Below are positions 17,068 to 25,475 of a DNA stretch of 61,794 bases, one piece after another. Within the stretch, counting starts at the first letter, position 1, and each line of letters begins with the position of its first letter. Made by a program: the position numbers and the translations under genes. Under the pieces are notes generated by a model. The model was not told the origin of the DNA. It did not search any database and saw nothing but the letters and a program-made list of their open reading frames with translations. The stretch is from Legionellaceae bacterium (GTDB taxonomy: Bacteria > Pseudomonadota > Gammaproteobacteria > Legionellales > Legionellaceae): assembly GCA_020831865.1 (NCBI GenBank), contig JAFIFT010000022.1, positions 1 to 61,794 on the forward strand. Reading direction: 5' to 3'.

Positions 17068-18597
17068 TTAGGTCGGAGGGGCGGATATTAAGAAGTCAAG
17101 ACAATCTGTGCCGGGCATAGCTTTAGCATAGAGCCAACCCTGTAATAAGTCCACGCCCTGGGTACGCAAAAATTGTGCCTGCTCTTCGGTTTCAACCCCT
17201 TCAGCGATAATGGTAAGATGTAATTTTTTAGCCAGGGCAATAATGGGCTCAACAAGCCTTGCTGTAATGGCATCGGAACCAATGGCCTGCGTGTATAACA
17301 TATCAATTTTGAGATAATTGGCGGGTACATGATTCAGGTAATGAATGCTGGAATTTCCGGTGCCAAAATCATCAATGGCTAATAAAAAGCCTTGATCACG
17401 GATACTGTGTAATTGTCGCAACACCTCATGGTCGGTATCATCAATCAGTTCGCGTTCGGTCAGTTCCAGCATGACTTGCCCGTTTGCAATAGTGTGTTTA
17501 TTGCACATCTCTTGCAGTAGTTCGATGAGTTGGGTATCGAGAAGATGGATTCGACTGATGTTAAAGGCGATATGGTGTGACCTGTCAAGGTGGAGCCATT
17601 GTTGCATTTCCGTAAAAGATCGTTTGATCAGTTCTTTGGTTATAGGGACAATTAAACCACTTTTTTCCGCTTCTTTAATAAAGGTATCCGGGTTGATGGT
17701 ATGTGTCCCATCTTGCCAGCGCAGCAAGACTTCAACCGCGCTAAAACAGGGCTTGCGCCAATCATAAATTGGCTGATACAGCGGAAAAAAATGACCTTTG
17801 CGCAGGGCTGCCTTCAGGTTAGCTTTGAGAGAATATCGGTGCCTGAAATAGTAGTGTAAGAGCAGGAACAGGCACAGCAGGACGAAAAAAAACAAGCTAA
17901 TTTGTATGAGTTCATACACCCAAAATGCCTGATAGGAGCGCTCGGGGTCATTGCTCACCTGAATGTTTAAATTTTTGATAATATTGGAGCGTACATTCAT
18001 CTCCTGTTGCCATTGAAGCCAGGGAAATTTCGCTGTCTGAGACAGCCGGTGATCGCCCCCCTGGTCTTGAGTGCTCACCAGCGAATCGTGCAGGAAGAGA
18101 TTGGCAGCATTGATGAATGGGCTTGCATGGATGATATGCTCGGTCAGCAGTGTCGCGAGTAAGTAGATATCAAAGGTATGATGTTTGTTTTGATAGCGAA
18201 ACACATAATAGGGTTCAGAAAATGCAGGGGAGACCAGAGGGCCACTGAGGGTATTCGTGGGCAGGCTTGGAGGCAATATCAATCCGGGAACGGATATACA
18301 GTACTGTTCTTCCAGGGGAATGCCAATGCCTGAGATATGTGGATGTGTGAAATTGAACGCTTGCAGGTGTGGGTTGAGGTTATGACAGTCTGAGTGAATT
18401 TTGCTTTTCTCCTCAAGCTGATGGACATGTTTGATGAGATTTATAAAAAAATAATCCAGTTGATTGCGCGCGGCAATTGCTGATTCTGTCAGTTGTTTCA
18501 CATTGCGCTCGTGGAACTGCTTCACAGATAACACAAGAAACACAACACTGAGCAGGATACTCATGAGGACATATAGAATCTGAAAGCGTCGAAGCAT
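17068..18597 (-). CDS. CSS-motif EAL-domain c-di-GMP phosphodiesterase
   Basis: A 509-aa membrane protein: an N-terminal helix (about 8-26), a periplasmic CSS-like sensor region with several cysteines (DCHNL, YCISVPG), a second helix (about 228-248), and a cytoplasmic EAL domain (about 262-505). The catalytic set looks complete: EVLLRW in the EAL position (V for A, a common variant), the asparagine and glutamates downstream (ELTERELI), IDDFGTGNSS, YLKIDMLY and IIAEGVETEEQ. It should hydrolyse c-di-GMP, with activity probably controlled by periplasmic redox through the cysteines, as in other CSS-motif enzymes. It is the last gene of the minus-strand group rdgB-elaA-TPR/methyltransferase. Confidence 0.92.
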   Translation of the reverse strand: MLRRFQILYVLMSILLSVVFLVLSVKQFHERNVKQLTESAIAARNQLDYFFINLIKHVHQLEEKSKIHSDCHNLNPHLQAFNFTHPHISGIGIPLEEQYCISVPGLILPPSLPTNTLSGPLVSPAFSEPYYVFRYQNKHHTFDIYLLATLLTEHIIHASPFINAANLFLHDSLVSTQDQGGDHRLSQTAKFPWLQWQQEMNVRSNIIKNLNIQVSNDPERSYQAFWVYELIQISLFFFVLLCLFLLLHYYFRHRYSLKANLKAALRKGHFFPLYQPIYDWRKPCFSAVEVLLRWQDGTHTINPDTFIKEAEKSGLIVPITKELIKRSFTEMQQWLHLDRSHHIAFNISRIHLLDTQLIELLQEMCNKHTIANGQVMLELTERELIDDTDHEVLRQLHSIRDQGFLLAIDDFGTGNSSIHYLNHVPANYLKIDMLYTQAIGSDAITARLVEPIIALAKKLHLTIIAEGVETEEQAQFLRTQGVDLLQGWLYAKAMPGTDCLDFLISAPPT

Positions 18598-18647
18598 AGG
18601 GGTTCCGCTATAATTTTGTTTTATAAAGCAGATATAGTATAGCTTTT

Positions 18648-20375
18648 TTACTCTTGATTATCTTGTATCGTTTCTTCACTTTTCGCCGTAAAAAAATAGA
18701 GATCCATCCATATCGCTTTGTGATCCTGATCCCGTCCGTGTACCTCACGTCGTTCGCGTAGTTGAAACTGATGGTCTTTGGCAAGTTGTTCCACATAAGG
18801 TTGTTGATGGGAAAAACGTCCGTTTTCCTGGAGCAGCCAGGGTGTTTCTTTGTTTTTTTCACAGGAAAAAATGAGATGTCCGCCAGGAGTGAGGTGTTTT
18901 TGCAGGGCGGTAAAAAGGGGAGCCAGTTCAGCAAAATAGGGAATCACATCCGCGGCTATAATCGTCTGAAATTTTTGCTGTGACTCTGCGAAATATTGGA
19001 GAATTTCCTGTTCAATCAGCTGATCATACTGATTTTTACTGGCAGCCTGTTTTAGCATTTTTGAGGAGATATCAACCCCGGTTAAATGCTGGCAAAATGG
19101 GCGTAGTACTGCTCCACACAGTCCGCTGCCACAACCCAGCTCCAGTGTGTTGCCCAGTGAGTTGCACTGATGTGCGCGTAACAGGTTTTGTATTTCCTCG
19201 GGCAGACGATAATTGAGGGTTTCCCGTAAATGCTTATCATAATAGAGTGCATAGTTGTCAAAAAGATTCCGTGCGTATTCTGGGCAATGGGTTTGTTCGT
19301 GAGCCTCACCACGCAAGGCAGAAAGCATATGTTGTGAAATGCGGTCATTGGGTTGCAGAGCCAGAGCCCGTTGTAACAGCTCTATGGCCTCGTTTGTCTG
19401 TTTCAGGCGAATCGCAATAGCGGCCAGATTATTCAGACTGGCATGATGACTCGGATTAAGGGACAACAGCCTGTGAAAGCAAGCCTGAGCTTCGTCAAGA
19501 TGCCCCAGAGCCATCTGGGCCACGCCGCTGTTGTAGAGGTACTCCTGGTTATTGGGTTCTTGTTGCCGCAAAATAAGATAATGTTGCAGGGCATTCTCGT
19601 AGCGATCATGGTGCATGAACGTTGCGGCGAGATTATTACGGGCTTCCACATGGTGATTATCCAGTGCCAGTGCTTTGGTAAAATAATAAATGGCTTCTTG
19701 CGCTTCTTGCTGTTTTAGCAAGAGCACCCCAAAATTAACCAGCGATTCAACATCTTCCGGATGATGGGTGAGTACCGTTTCAAAATGTGGTTTGGCCTTA
19801 TCGAGTTGGTCGTCATGCAGGGCAATCACGCCAAGATAGAAGTGGGCTCGCGCATTGTCCGGGTTCAGGCGTAACACATTGGCAAATTGGACGGTAGCGG
19901 CTGCCAATTGTTGTTTGCGCAAGAATAGCAGACCCAGGCTGAAATGGGCATCATGGTAATCGGGTTGTAAATGCAGAGCACGCTGCCAGGCTCGCAGGGC
20001 TTTTTCATCTTGTTGTTCTTGCATGTATAAGACGGCAAGATTATGCCAGGCTTGCGCATAATCCGGGCGCAAGGACAGCGCCTGCTCATAGCTTTTTTTG
20101 GCAGCCTCCCATTGTCGACAGCTTTTTTGAGCATTGCCGAGATTATTATAAAGGTTGGCATCCTGCGGTTGCAGAGCAATGGCTTTTTCAAAACAAGGCA
20201 AGGCTTTTGCCACTGCATTGCTTTGTACCCACACCAATGCCAACTCATGCCAGACCTGCGCATTTTCTGCCTGCAGTGTACACAAGTGTTCATATTGTTG
20301 GATGGCTTGTTGCCACTGGCCTTCATTTTGGTATTGTCTTGCGCGTTCTAACTGGGCTTGAAAGGATGCATTCAT
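18648..20375 (-). CDS. TPR-repeat protein fused to a SAM methyltransferase
   Basis: A 575-aa protein. About the first 350 residues are roughly ten tetratricopeptide repeats (for example NLYNNLGNAQKSCRQWEAAK, then AQAWHNLAVLYMQEQQDEKA). The C-terminal 200 residues are a class I methyltransferase with motif I LELGCGSGLCGAVLR, motif II GVDISSKMLKQA and IIAADVIPYF. This arrangement occurs in several gammaproteobacteria, but the substrate is not known. The start overlaps the elaA stop (ATGA), so it belongs to the same transcript. TPRs probably bind the protein or peptide to be methylated. Confidence 0.88.
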   Translation of the reverse strand: MNASFQAQLERARQYQNEGQWQQAIQQYEHLCTLQAENAQVWHELALVWVQSNAVAKALPCFEKAIALQPQDANLYNNLGNAQKSCRQWEAAKKSYEQALSLRPDYAQAWHNLAVLYMQEQQDEKALRAWQRALHLQPDYHDAHFSLGLLFLRKQQLAAATVQFANVLRLNPDNARAHFYLGVIALHDDQLDKAKPHFETVLTHHPEDVESLVNFGVLLLKQQEAQEAIYYFTKALALDNHHVEARNNLAATFMHHDRYENALQHYLILRQQEPNNQEYLYNSGVAQMALGHLDEAQACFHRLLSLNPSHHASLNNLAAIAIRLKQTNEAIELLQRALALQPNDRISQHMLSALRGEAHEQTHCPEYARNLFDNYALYYDKHLRETLNYRLPEEIQNLLRAHQCNSLGNTLELGCGSGLCGAVLRPFCQHLTGVDISSKMLKQAASKNQYDQLIEQEILQYFAESQQKFQTIIAADVIPYFAELAPLFTALQKHLTPGGHLIFSCEKNKETPWLLQENGRFSHQQPYVEQLAKDHQFQLRERREVHGRDQDHKAIWMDLYFFTAKSEETIQDNQE

Positions 20376-20812
20376 AAACGTGCGGTCATCTTAACATGGG
20401 GAAGGTCATTCAAAAGGTAGGGCTCTCCTTGTGTGATCAGACCAAACTCCTGATAAAATTTTTCCAAATAAGCTTGTGACTCAATCGACAGGTGTTGGCC
20501 GGAATAGTCCTGGTGCAACCAGTCCATCAATCCACGAATTAAAAGCTTGCCCAAACCCTTGTCGCGGTGCTCCGGTGCGGTTAATACACGGCCAAAACAC
20601 AGGGTGTTATTATCAAGATGAAATACCCGGGCATAGGCTTGAATCGTCTGGTCATCGATAAGCACGACATGCTGCGCTTGCAAGTCGACTTTATCCAAAT
20701 CTTGTTTGGCTATGTTTTGTTCTACGATAAAGACTTCCGCGCGCAGACGCAAAATCTCATAGAGCATTTCATTGGTTAATTCATCAAAGCGGTAGTGTTT
20801 AAAGTGACTCAT
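20372..20812 (-). CDS. elaA: ElaA-family GNAT acetyltransferase
   Basis: A 146-aa protein with the ElaA pattern: LRAEVFIVEQ near residue 26, FGRVLTAPEHRDKGLGKLLI (about residues 73-92, the acetyl-CoA loop RxxGxG) and a C-terminal EFGLITQGEPYL. The substrate is unknown. It overlaps rdgB (14 bp) and the TPR gene (4 bp), consistent with one operon. Confidence 0.9.
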   Translation of the reverse strand: MSHFKHYRFDELTNEMLYEILRLRAEVFIVEQNIAKQDLDKVDLQAQHVVLIDDQTIQAYARVFHLDNNTLCFGRVLTAPEHRDKGLGKLLIRGLMDWLHQDYSGQHLSIESQAYLEKFYQEFGLITQGEPYLLNDLPHVKMTARL

Positions 20813-21392
20813 GGAGTAGTCCCTCTTTTAAGTGGTGAAGCGCTTGCGCCCGATGGCTGATGCGATTTTTTTCTGTTGGTGATAACTGGGCCATCGTGGC
20901 TCCTTGCTGCGGCAAATAAAACACCGGATCGTAGCCAAAGCCTTCATTGCCCAGAGTGGTGGATAAAATCACCCCGTCAATACGACCGCTGGCAATGAGC
21001 GGCATGGGGTCTTCGGCGTGGCGTACCAAGACCATAATACAGTAAAAACAAGCTTGCCGTTGATTTTGCGGAATATCAGCCAGTGCATTGAGTAATTTAG
21101 CAATATTGGACTGGGCATCGGCCGTCTCGCCAGCATAACGCGCCGAATGTAGCCCCGGCTGTCCTCCCAAGGCATGTACAACCAGCCCGGAATCATCCGC
21201 CAGGGCAGGCAGGCCAGACGCTTTGCTGGCGTGGCGGGCTTTTAACAGGGCATTTTCGATAAAGCTTTGCCCGGTTTCCGCAATGGGAGAAATACCCAGT
21301 GAGGCTTGACTGATTACGTGCACAGGAGCTAAAAGAGCCGATATTTCGCGGAGTTTACCTGGATTGCTGGAGGCGAGGAGTAAGGATTTCAT
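20799..21392 (-). CDS. rdgB: dITP/XTP pyrophosphatase (HAM1/RdgB)
   Basis: A 197-aa house-cleaning NTPase that removes inosine and xanthosine triphosphates. Family landmarks: LLLASSNPGKLREI at the N-terminus, PALADDSGLVVHALGGQPG near 65, HSARYAG, and GNEGFGYDPVFYLP near 150. ATG 21392 fits the family start; a longer in-frame extension exists but has no family similarity. It heads the minus-strand operon. Confidence 0.95.
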   Translation of the reverse strand: MKSLLLASSNPGKLREISALLAPVHVISQASLGISPIAETGQSFIENALLKARHASKASGLPALADDSGLVVHALGGQPGLHSARYAGETADAQSNIAKLLNALADIPQNQRQACFYCIMVLVRHAEDPMPLIASGRIDGVILSTTLGNEGFGYDPVFYLPQQGATMAQLSPTEKNRISHRAQALHHLKEGLLHESL

Positions 21393-21533
21393 TGGCGAAT
21401 CACATTCGGATAAAATGTAATTATAGCCACAAATGACCATGCCTTAAAGATAAAGATCTCAGGCGATTTTTCTGGTGGGAGAGGGAGGGGACGAGACGCA
21501 CAGGGGGAAAAGGTGAAAAATATGCCACTATTG

Positions 21534-21706
21534 CAGGATAACCGCATCTAAACGAACCTTTTAAAATCAAAATGCTTACGTTCCGCGCTTTATGCGCGGA
21601 ATCCAGCTCCTAACCTTGTCAAAGATCGTTTGGATACCATGCAAAAAGTGCGATAGGAAGGCAAAAGGAGTTTTTTAGTGTTCAAAATTCAGATGCGTTT
21701 ACCCTG
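21534..21706. mobile_element. MITE-like element, copy B, with 10-bp target duplication
   Basis: A 173-bp element, left end CAGGATAACCGCATCT and right end CAGATGCGTTTACCCTG, forming imperfect terminal inverted repeats. It is flanked by a perfect 10-bp direct repeat GCCACTATTG at 21524-21533 and 21707-21716, so it was moved by a transposase that duplicates 10 bp. It is related along its full length to copy A. It has no coding capacity. It lies in the 411-bp space between rdgB and the 203-aa gene; the rest of that space shows no gene. Confidence 0.9.
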
Positions 21707-21803
21707 GCCACTATTGCCTGGCATTCCGGCTCTTGTCTCTTTTCATGGTTGCTTTTTTTTTATATGCTGGTGAACCAATCGATAACATGACAAAGGAAAG
21801 GAT

Positions 21804-22415
21804 ATGGCTTTTACAAATCTGCAAGAGGACTTGATAGCCTTTAAAAAGGAATTTTCTACGATCCGTGAGGAGCACATGCGTTTGATCAGACCTGGAGTGG
21901 CAGAAGCGCTGGCCGAACTTGATGAAGAGAAACCCAGTATCGAGCAAATGTTTGCTGTGGCCAAATGTTTTGGAACACCGCATATGAAACCGGGGATCGA
22001 GTTTGTTTGCCAGCAGGAAAAATTGATTACTGCGATGGAAGAAATGAACCGGCTTCGCTTGTTGGAGAGTCCCCACGCATTGGATTATTTTAAAATCCTG
22101 TATGAGGCAAAACGGAAAGAGCCGCATGATTTGTTGCAGGCGATTACGAACTTACTATCGGATGGTTTTGAGGATACTCCGAATAATCTTGAAGCATTAA
22201 TGCGGTTGGATGGGGCGAGTTTCAGGGCTATTGTCGAGTATCGTGAAACTGATCCCGAGCGTACTGCGCTGAATATTTTTAACCAGGCTTTGGCAGCCAA
22301 AAAAACCTGGAGCCGAAAAAACGACTTTTTTCCACCTGCTGATGACGCGTCTGCTAAGGAGTCCCTTCCAGCCGACATCCTGTCGAATTCAGTATACGGT
22401 GCTGGAGGGAGCTAA
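21804..22415 (+). CDS. Hypothetical 203-aa protein
   Basis: A 203-aa soluble, mostly helical, acidic protein with no signal peptide and no membrane segment. It has AAGGAAAGGAT before the ATG, so it is probably expressed. I do not recognise a family. The tail is rich in small residues (NSVYGAGGS), and proteins with such tails in Legionella can be secreted, but the evidence is too weak to call an effector. It converges on the ogt gene with a 4-bp overlap. It follows MITE copy B by about 100 bp. Confidence 0.65.
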   Translation: MAFTNLQEDLIAFKKEFSTIREEHMRLIRPGVAEALAELDEEKPSIEQMFAVAKCFGTPHMKPGIEFVCQQEKLITAMEEMNRLRLLESPHALDYFKILYEAKRKEPHDLLQAITNLLSDGFEDTPNNLEALMRLDGASFRAIVEYRETDPERTALNIFNQALAAKKTWSRKNDFFPPADDASAKESLPADILSNSVYGAGGS

Positions 22416-23059
22416 AGCGGCTCTGTTTGCGGCGCTGATCGCTCGTGAGTAATTAACCATTGTTTGCGATCGATACCGCCACTGTAGCCACCCAGAGCGC
22501 CATTACTGCAGATTACCCGGTGACAGGGGACAATAATCGCCAGTGGATTGGCGCCATTGGCATTGGCGACGGCCCGGAATGCCGAGGCTTTGTGTAAGCG
22601 TTGCGCCTGCTGCGCATAGCTTCGGGTTTCGCCATAGGGAATGGCACGCAATTCTTGCCATACCGACCTTTGAAAATCGCTGCCGGACAGATGGATTGGG
22701 GTATGAAAAGTGAGTAATTGCCCGGTAAAATATTTTGCAAGCTCCCTCTGAATGTGTTTAATAGGTGGACTCTCTCCGGCAACGAGGATAGCCTTGTGTT
22801 TTTTGGCGAATTTTTGTAGGGTAGCGGGCAAAAGTGGTTTATCCATAAACTCCAATAAATAAAGGGCATTTTGATCGGCAATAGCAAGCATCGCCCCTAA
22901 TGGGGAGTCAAAACTATGGGCATTGAAAAGCGACTGCTGCGGGATGTTTGCTCCGGCCGGGATGATGTGGGCAAAAATAGCGCGAACCGCGTGATCGGTC
23001 AAATTTTTGGTGCTGGTAAAGCAGGAGGCGGTGGCCTGTGTTTTGCTCTTGGCGTTCAT
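22412..23059 (-). CDS. ogt: Methylated-DNA-protein-cysteine methyltransferase
   Basis: A 215-aa protein with the methyltransferase N-domain followed by the DNA-binding C-domain. The active site IVPCHRVI (about residue 178), the helix-turn-helix segment RAVANANGANP and the QELRAIPYGETRSYAQ helix (about 135) are intact. It transfers methyl from O6-methylguanine to its own cysteine. The 40-50 residue N-terminal extension resembles the Ada C-terminal half, so it could descend from a split Ada, but there is no AraC domain. Confidence 0.92.
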   Translation of the reverse strand: MNAKSKTQATASCFTSTKNLTDHAVRAIFAHIIPAGANIPQQSLFNAHSFDSPLGAMLAIADQNALYLLEFMDKPLLPATLQKFAKKHKAILVAGESPPIKHIQRELAKYFTGQLLTFHTPIHLSGSDFQRSVWQELRAIPYGETRSYAQQAQRLHKASAFRAVANANGANPLAIIVPCHRVICSNGALGGYSGGIDRKQWLITHERSAPQTEPL

Positions 23060-23134
23060 GGTTTTTGATACCGTTTTTCATGAGGACTGATGGTTATCAT
23101 TATACACGATATGGTGCGTCGTAGGGAAAGGCTC

Positions 23135-23203
23135 ATGCGTTGGTTTTCGTATCTATTTTGGCTTGCTGCGGCGTGTTGGCCAGTTGCGTCTATACCATTC
23201 TAA
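23135..23203 (+). CDS. Possible 22-aa membrane or leader peptide
   Basis: ATG 23135 is preceded by AGGGAAAGG and encodes a 22-residue hydrophobic peptide rich in Trp and Ala before TAA. It ends 24 bp upstream of the next gene. It could be a small membrane peptide or leader, or chance. Low confidence. Confidence 0.2.
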   Translation: MRWFSYLFWLAAACWPVASIPF

Positions 23204-23227
23204 CTAACTGTCAGGGAGACACATTTT

Positions 23228-23845
23228 ATGAATGCGATCATAATGAATACCATCAGCAATGGTATTTTGTCCCTTTTTTTAGTGTACTGTGTATTGCGGA
23301 GTGCCTTTTTATATCTGCGGGGCGATCCGAAATATACTCTGTTTATCGTACTTACCTTTCTGACCCTATTGGGTATTACCCTGCTTGGGGCATGGGTGCA
23401 CTATGTTCATGCCGCACCTTATGCGCAATACCTCTGGCAGGCTATTGCTTTGGCAGTGGTTTTTCTGAATTACAGTGTGACTTATGCCATCGATATGTCA
23501 GACAAGGTTCGGGTGTTTGCGATGCTCTTGTCATTGGTGTCGATGGGTATTTTTAACTATTCGAGCCATTTTATCGTGATTGCCTTACTGCTTATTTTTA
23601 TTTATTCACTGGCGGCCTATTATTCTACCCGCAGGGCGCGCCTGGGTTTTATTGCCATTGTGTTGGCCAACATAGCCTGGATTATGATGCGTAAAGGAGC
23701 CAATGCGATGCTTGGGTATGAAGTACCGCTTGAATGGCGCTATGATAATGATATTTACCATCTATTGTTGATCGTTGCTTTCTACATCCTTTATCGTTCC
23801 ATTGAACAAGGCGACTGGAGCTATCCGAATCGTCAATATAGATAA
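23228..23845 (+). CDS. Hypothetical six-helix membrane protein
   Basis: A 205-aa protein with about six hydrophobic helices distributed over its length and short loops; the C-terminal 20 residues are hydrophilic. No family is recognised. AGGGAGA lies about 9 bases before the ATG. It stands alone between the divergent ogt gene and the convergent 435-aa membrane protein. The layout suggests an inner-membrane sensor domain or transport accessory, but nothing specific is visible. Confidence 0.7.
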   Translation: MNAIIMNTISNGILSLFLVYCVLRSAFLYLRGDPKYTLFIVLTFLTLLGITLLGAWVHYVHAAPYAQYLWQAIALAVVFLNYSVTYAIDMSDKVRVFAMLLSLVSMGIFNYSSHFIVIALLLIFIYSLAAYYSTRRARLGFIAIVLANIAWIMMRKGANAMLGYEVPLEWRYDNDIYHLLLIVAFYILYRSIEQGDWSYPNRQYR

Positions 23846-23922
23846 CCGACTCAGGTTCTGAGAAATCGACACCAAAATGGGACGTCTTCGGCTGATACTG
23901 GATTACAGTTCCGTATCCTTAT

Positions 23923-25230
23923 TTACGATGGTCCTTTGGTGGTCGTTTGTCTGAGCGGTGTTTGCACTATGTTTGCCGTAGTGATGAGCGTTGGTGACGA
24001 AAAAAATCCAAGCTGACGGAGAGGCGTGCTAGGTGCGGTATTCTCTACCACGCACAATTGAGGCGATGGTTTCGATTTGCCAAGTTGGACGTCGATACTA
24101 TAAAAGACCAGGGTACAGGATACTGCCAGCAGAGCACCGGCCAGGGGTAGCAGTGGATGAAGCGCCAAAGCGGGGAGAGCCAGTATGAGTGAGAATAAAA
24201 TAACACTGGAACTGCTGATACCGAGATATAATTTTTTTCTTTCATAATCAATCCGTTTTTGCAGATAGACTATATGTAGCGCAATCTCTGCGGTATCCGA
24301 GGCTGGGCGAGCAGGCTCTTGCAATAACTCCCGGTATTGCGCCAGGGTCTGTTGCAGGGGAGCCAATCGACAGTAGGCTTTACTGCTTAACAAGGCCATA
24401 TCAAAAGCCTGTAAGCCAATCGACAGATAAAGCGCCAGGGGGCCGGTGAAAACATAACAATTCAGCAGCCCTACTACTACCCAGCCCAGATCAATGCCGA
24501 CATCAAAACCGTGTCGTTCGCACAGCAAATACAAATGGGTCCCATAACCCAGATTTTTTTCGTTTTGTGCCATCCCTGAGCCGAGCATCAGGTGTTTGGC
24601 TGCTGAAGTCAGATTGGCAAGCAATCGGGGTAAAAAAAACAACCAGGTAAGATGAGCGATGAGGGGATGCGCCAATCGATCAATCCGTTGTATCCATTGT
24701 CCAAAGGCCGTAGTATGGGAACAATAGAGGCTCAGTGTAGCCAAGAGACGTCGTCCCCGTTGCGAGAGGACGCGTGCGATATTCCAGGACAGGGTTTTCT
24801 CACGGATAGTTTTCTCGATGCCATGAATGATGCCGTCTGGTGTTGCGGTGTCTATTTCCTGAGGAACGCTATAATCCAGAGATTGCAGCCAGCGATAAAA
24901 GATATGTTTATCATGTTGCAGCTGTTTTTTATCGCGGAAAACATAGTGAAAATCCTGGGAAACTACATCGAGCAATTCTGCCATCATAAGGGCTGTGACC
25001 AGCAGCTCAGTATGATGCTTTCGATCACCAGTCTGTCGAATATTGTCTGTCAGGCGGGCGCAAAGACTTTCATATTCAATATTCAAAGCATAGCATTCCG
25101 GCAAGAGGGAACGAAAAAAATCCGCATTCTGTGCCCGAAGCTGTTGTTGAAAATGCCAATGACCTGAGGCAGTAAAGGTGCTCGGAAGTGGGAGCAGTTT
25201 AGCTTGCAAACGTTGTAAAATAGCGTTCAT
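23923..25230 (-). CDS. Hypothetical membrane protein, Legionella-type
   Basis: A 435-aa protein with a helical soluble N-terminal half (about 1-190), then hydrophobic segments near 195-215, 250-285 and a long pair near 340-385, and a polar, Ser/Thr/Pro-rich C-terminal tail of about 50 residues. I do not recognise a named family, but the overall shape (helical region, paired membrane helices, polar tail) is common among Legionella proteins of unknown function, some of which are Dot/Icm substrates. ATG 25230 is used; GTG 25245 is an alternative. It is divergent from ppsA. Confidence 0.65.
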   Translation of the reverse strand: MNAILQRLQAKLLPLPSTFTASGHWHFQQQLRAQNADFFRSLLPECYALNIEYESLCARLTDNIRQTGDRKHHTELLVTALMMAELLDVVSQDFHYVFRDKKQLQHDKHIFYRWLQSLDYSVPQEIDTATPDGIIHGIEKTIREKTLSWNIARVLSQRGRRLLATLSLYCSHTTAFGQWIQRIDRLAHPLIAHLTWLFFLPRLLANLTSAAKHLMLGSGMAQNEKNLGYGTHLYLLCERHGFDVGIDLGWVVVGLLNCYVFTGPLALYLSIGLQAFDMALLSSKAYCRLAPLQQTLAQYRELLQEPARPASDTAEIALHIVYLQKRIDYERKKLYLGISSSSVILFSLILALPALALHPLLPLAGALLAVSCTLVFYSIDVQLGKSKPSPQLCVVENTAPSTPLRQLGFFSSPTLITTANIVQTPLRQTTTKGPS

Positions 25231-25475
25231 TGCGATCGGGGTCACAGTCCTGGTGCCGCCATGATCTCAAAAAACACATATAAAGTAAATTTTTCGCAAT
25301 AAATATTTTCCGAGCCGGGGCAGTGCTATTGTGGAATTTTGCTCCACTGCATGGGGAAGAGTACTCCTGTACCTTAAGCATAGAGAAATATCGTCACCCC
25401 CTTTCTCTTTATTCACTTTATCGGTCTTATTCAGTAGAATGAGTTCTTTTGGTGTAAATGGAAGAAGGGGTTAAT

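Noticed and set aside
23140-23556. A lipoprotein-like reading frame with several cysteines overlapping the six-helix membrane protein
   Set aside because: It starts with TTG, and the overlapping frame from 23228 has a better ribosome site and a coherent membrane protein pattern.
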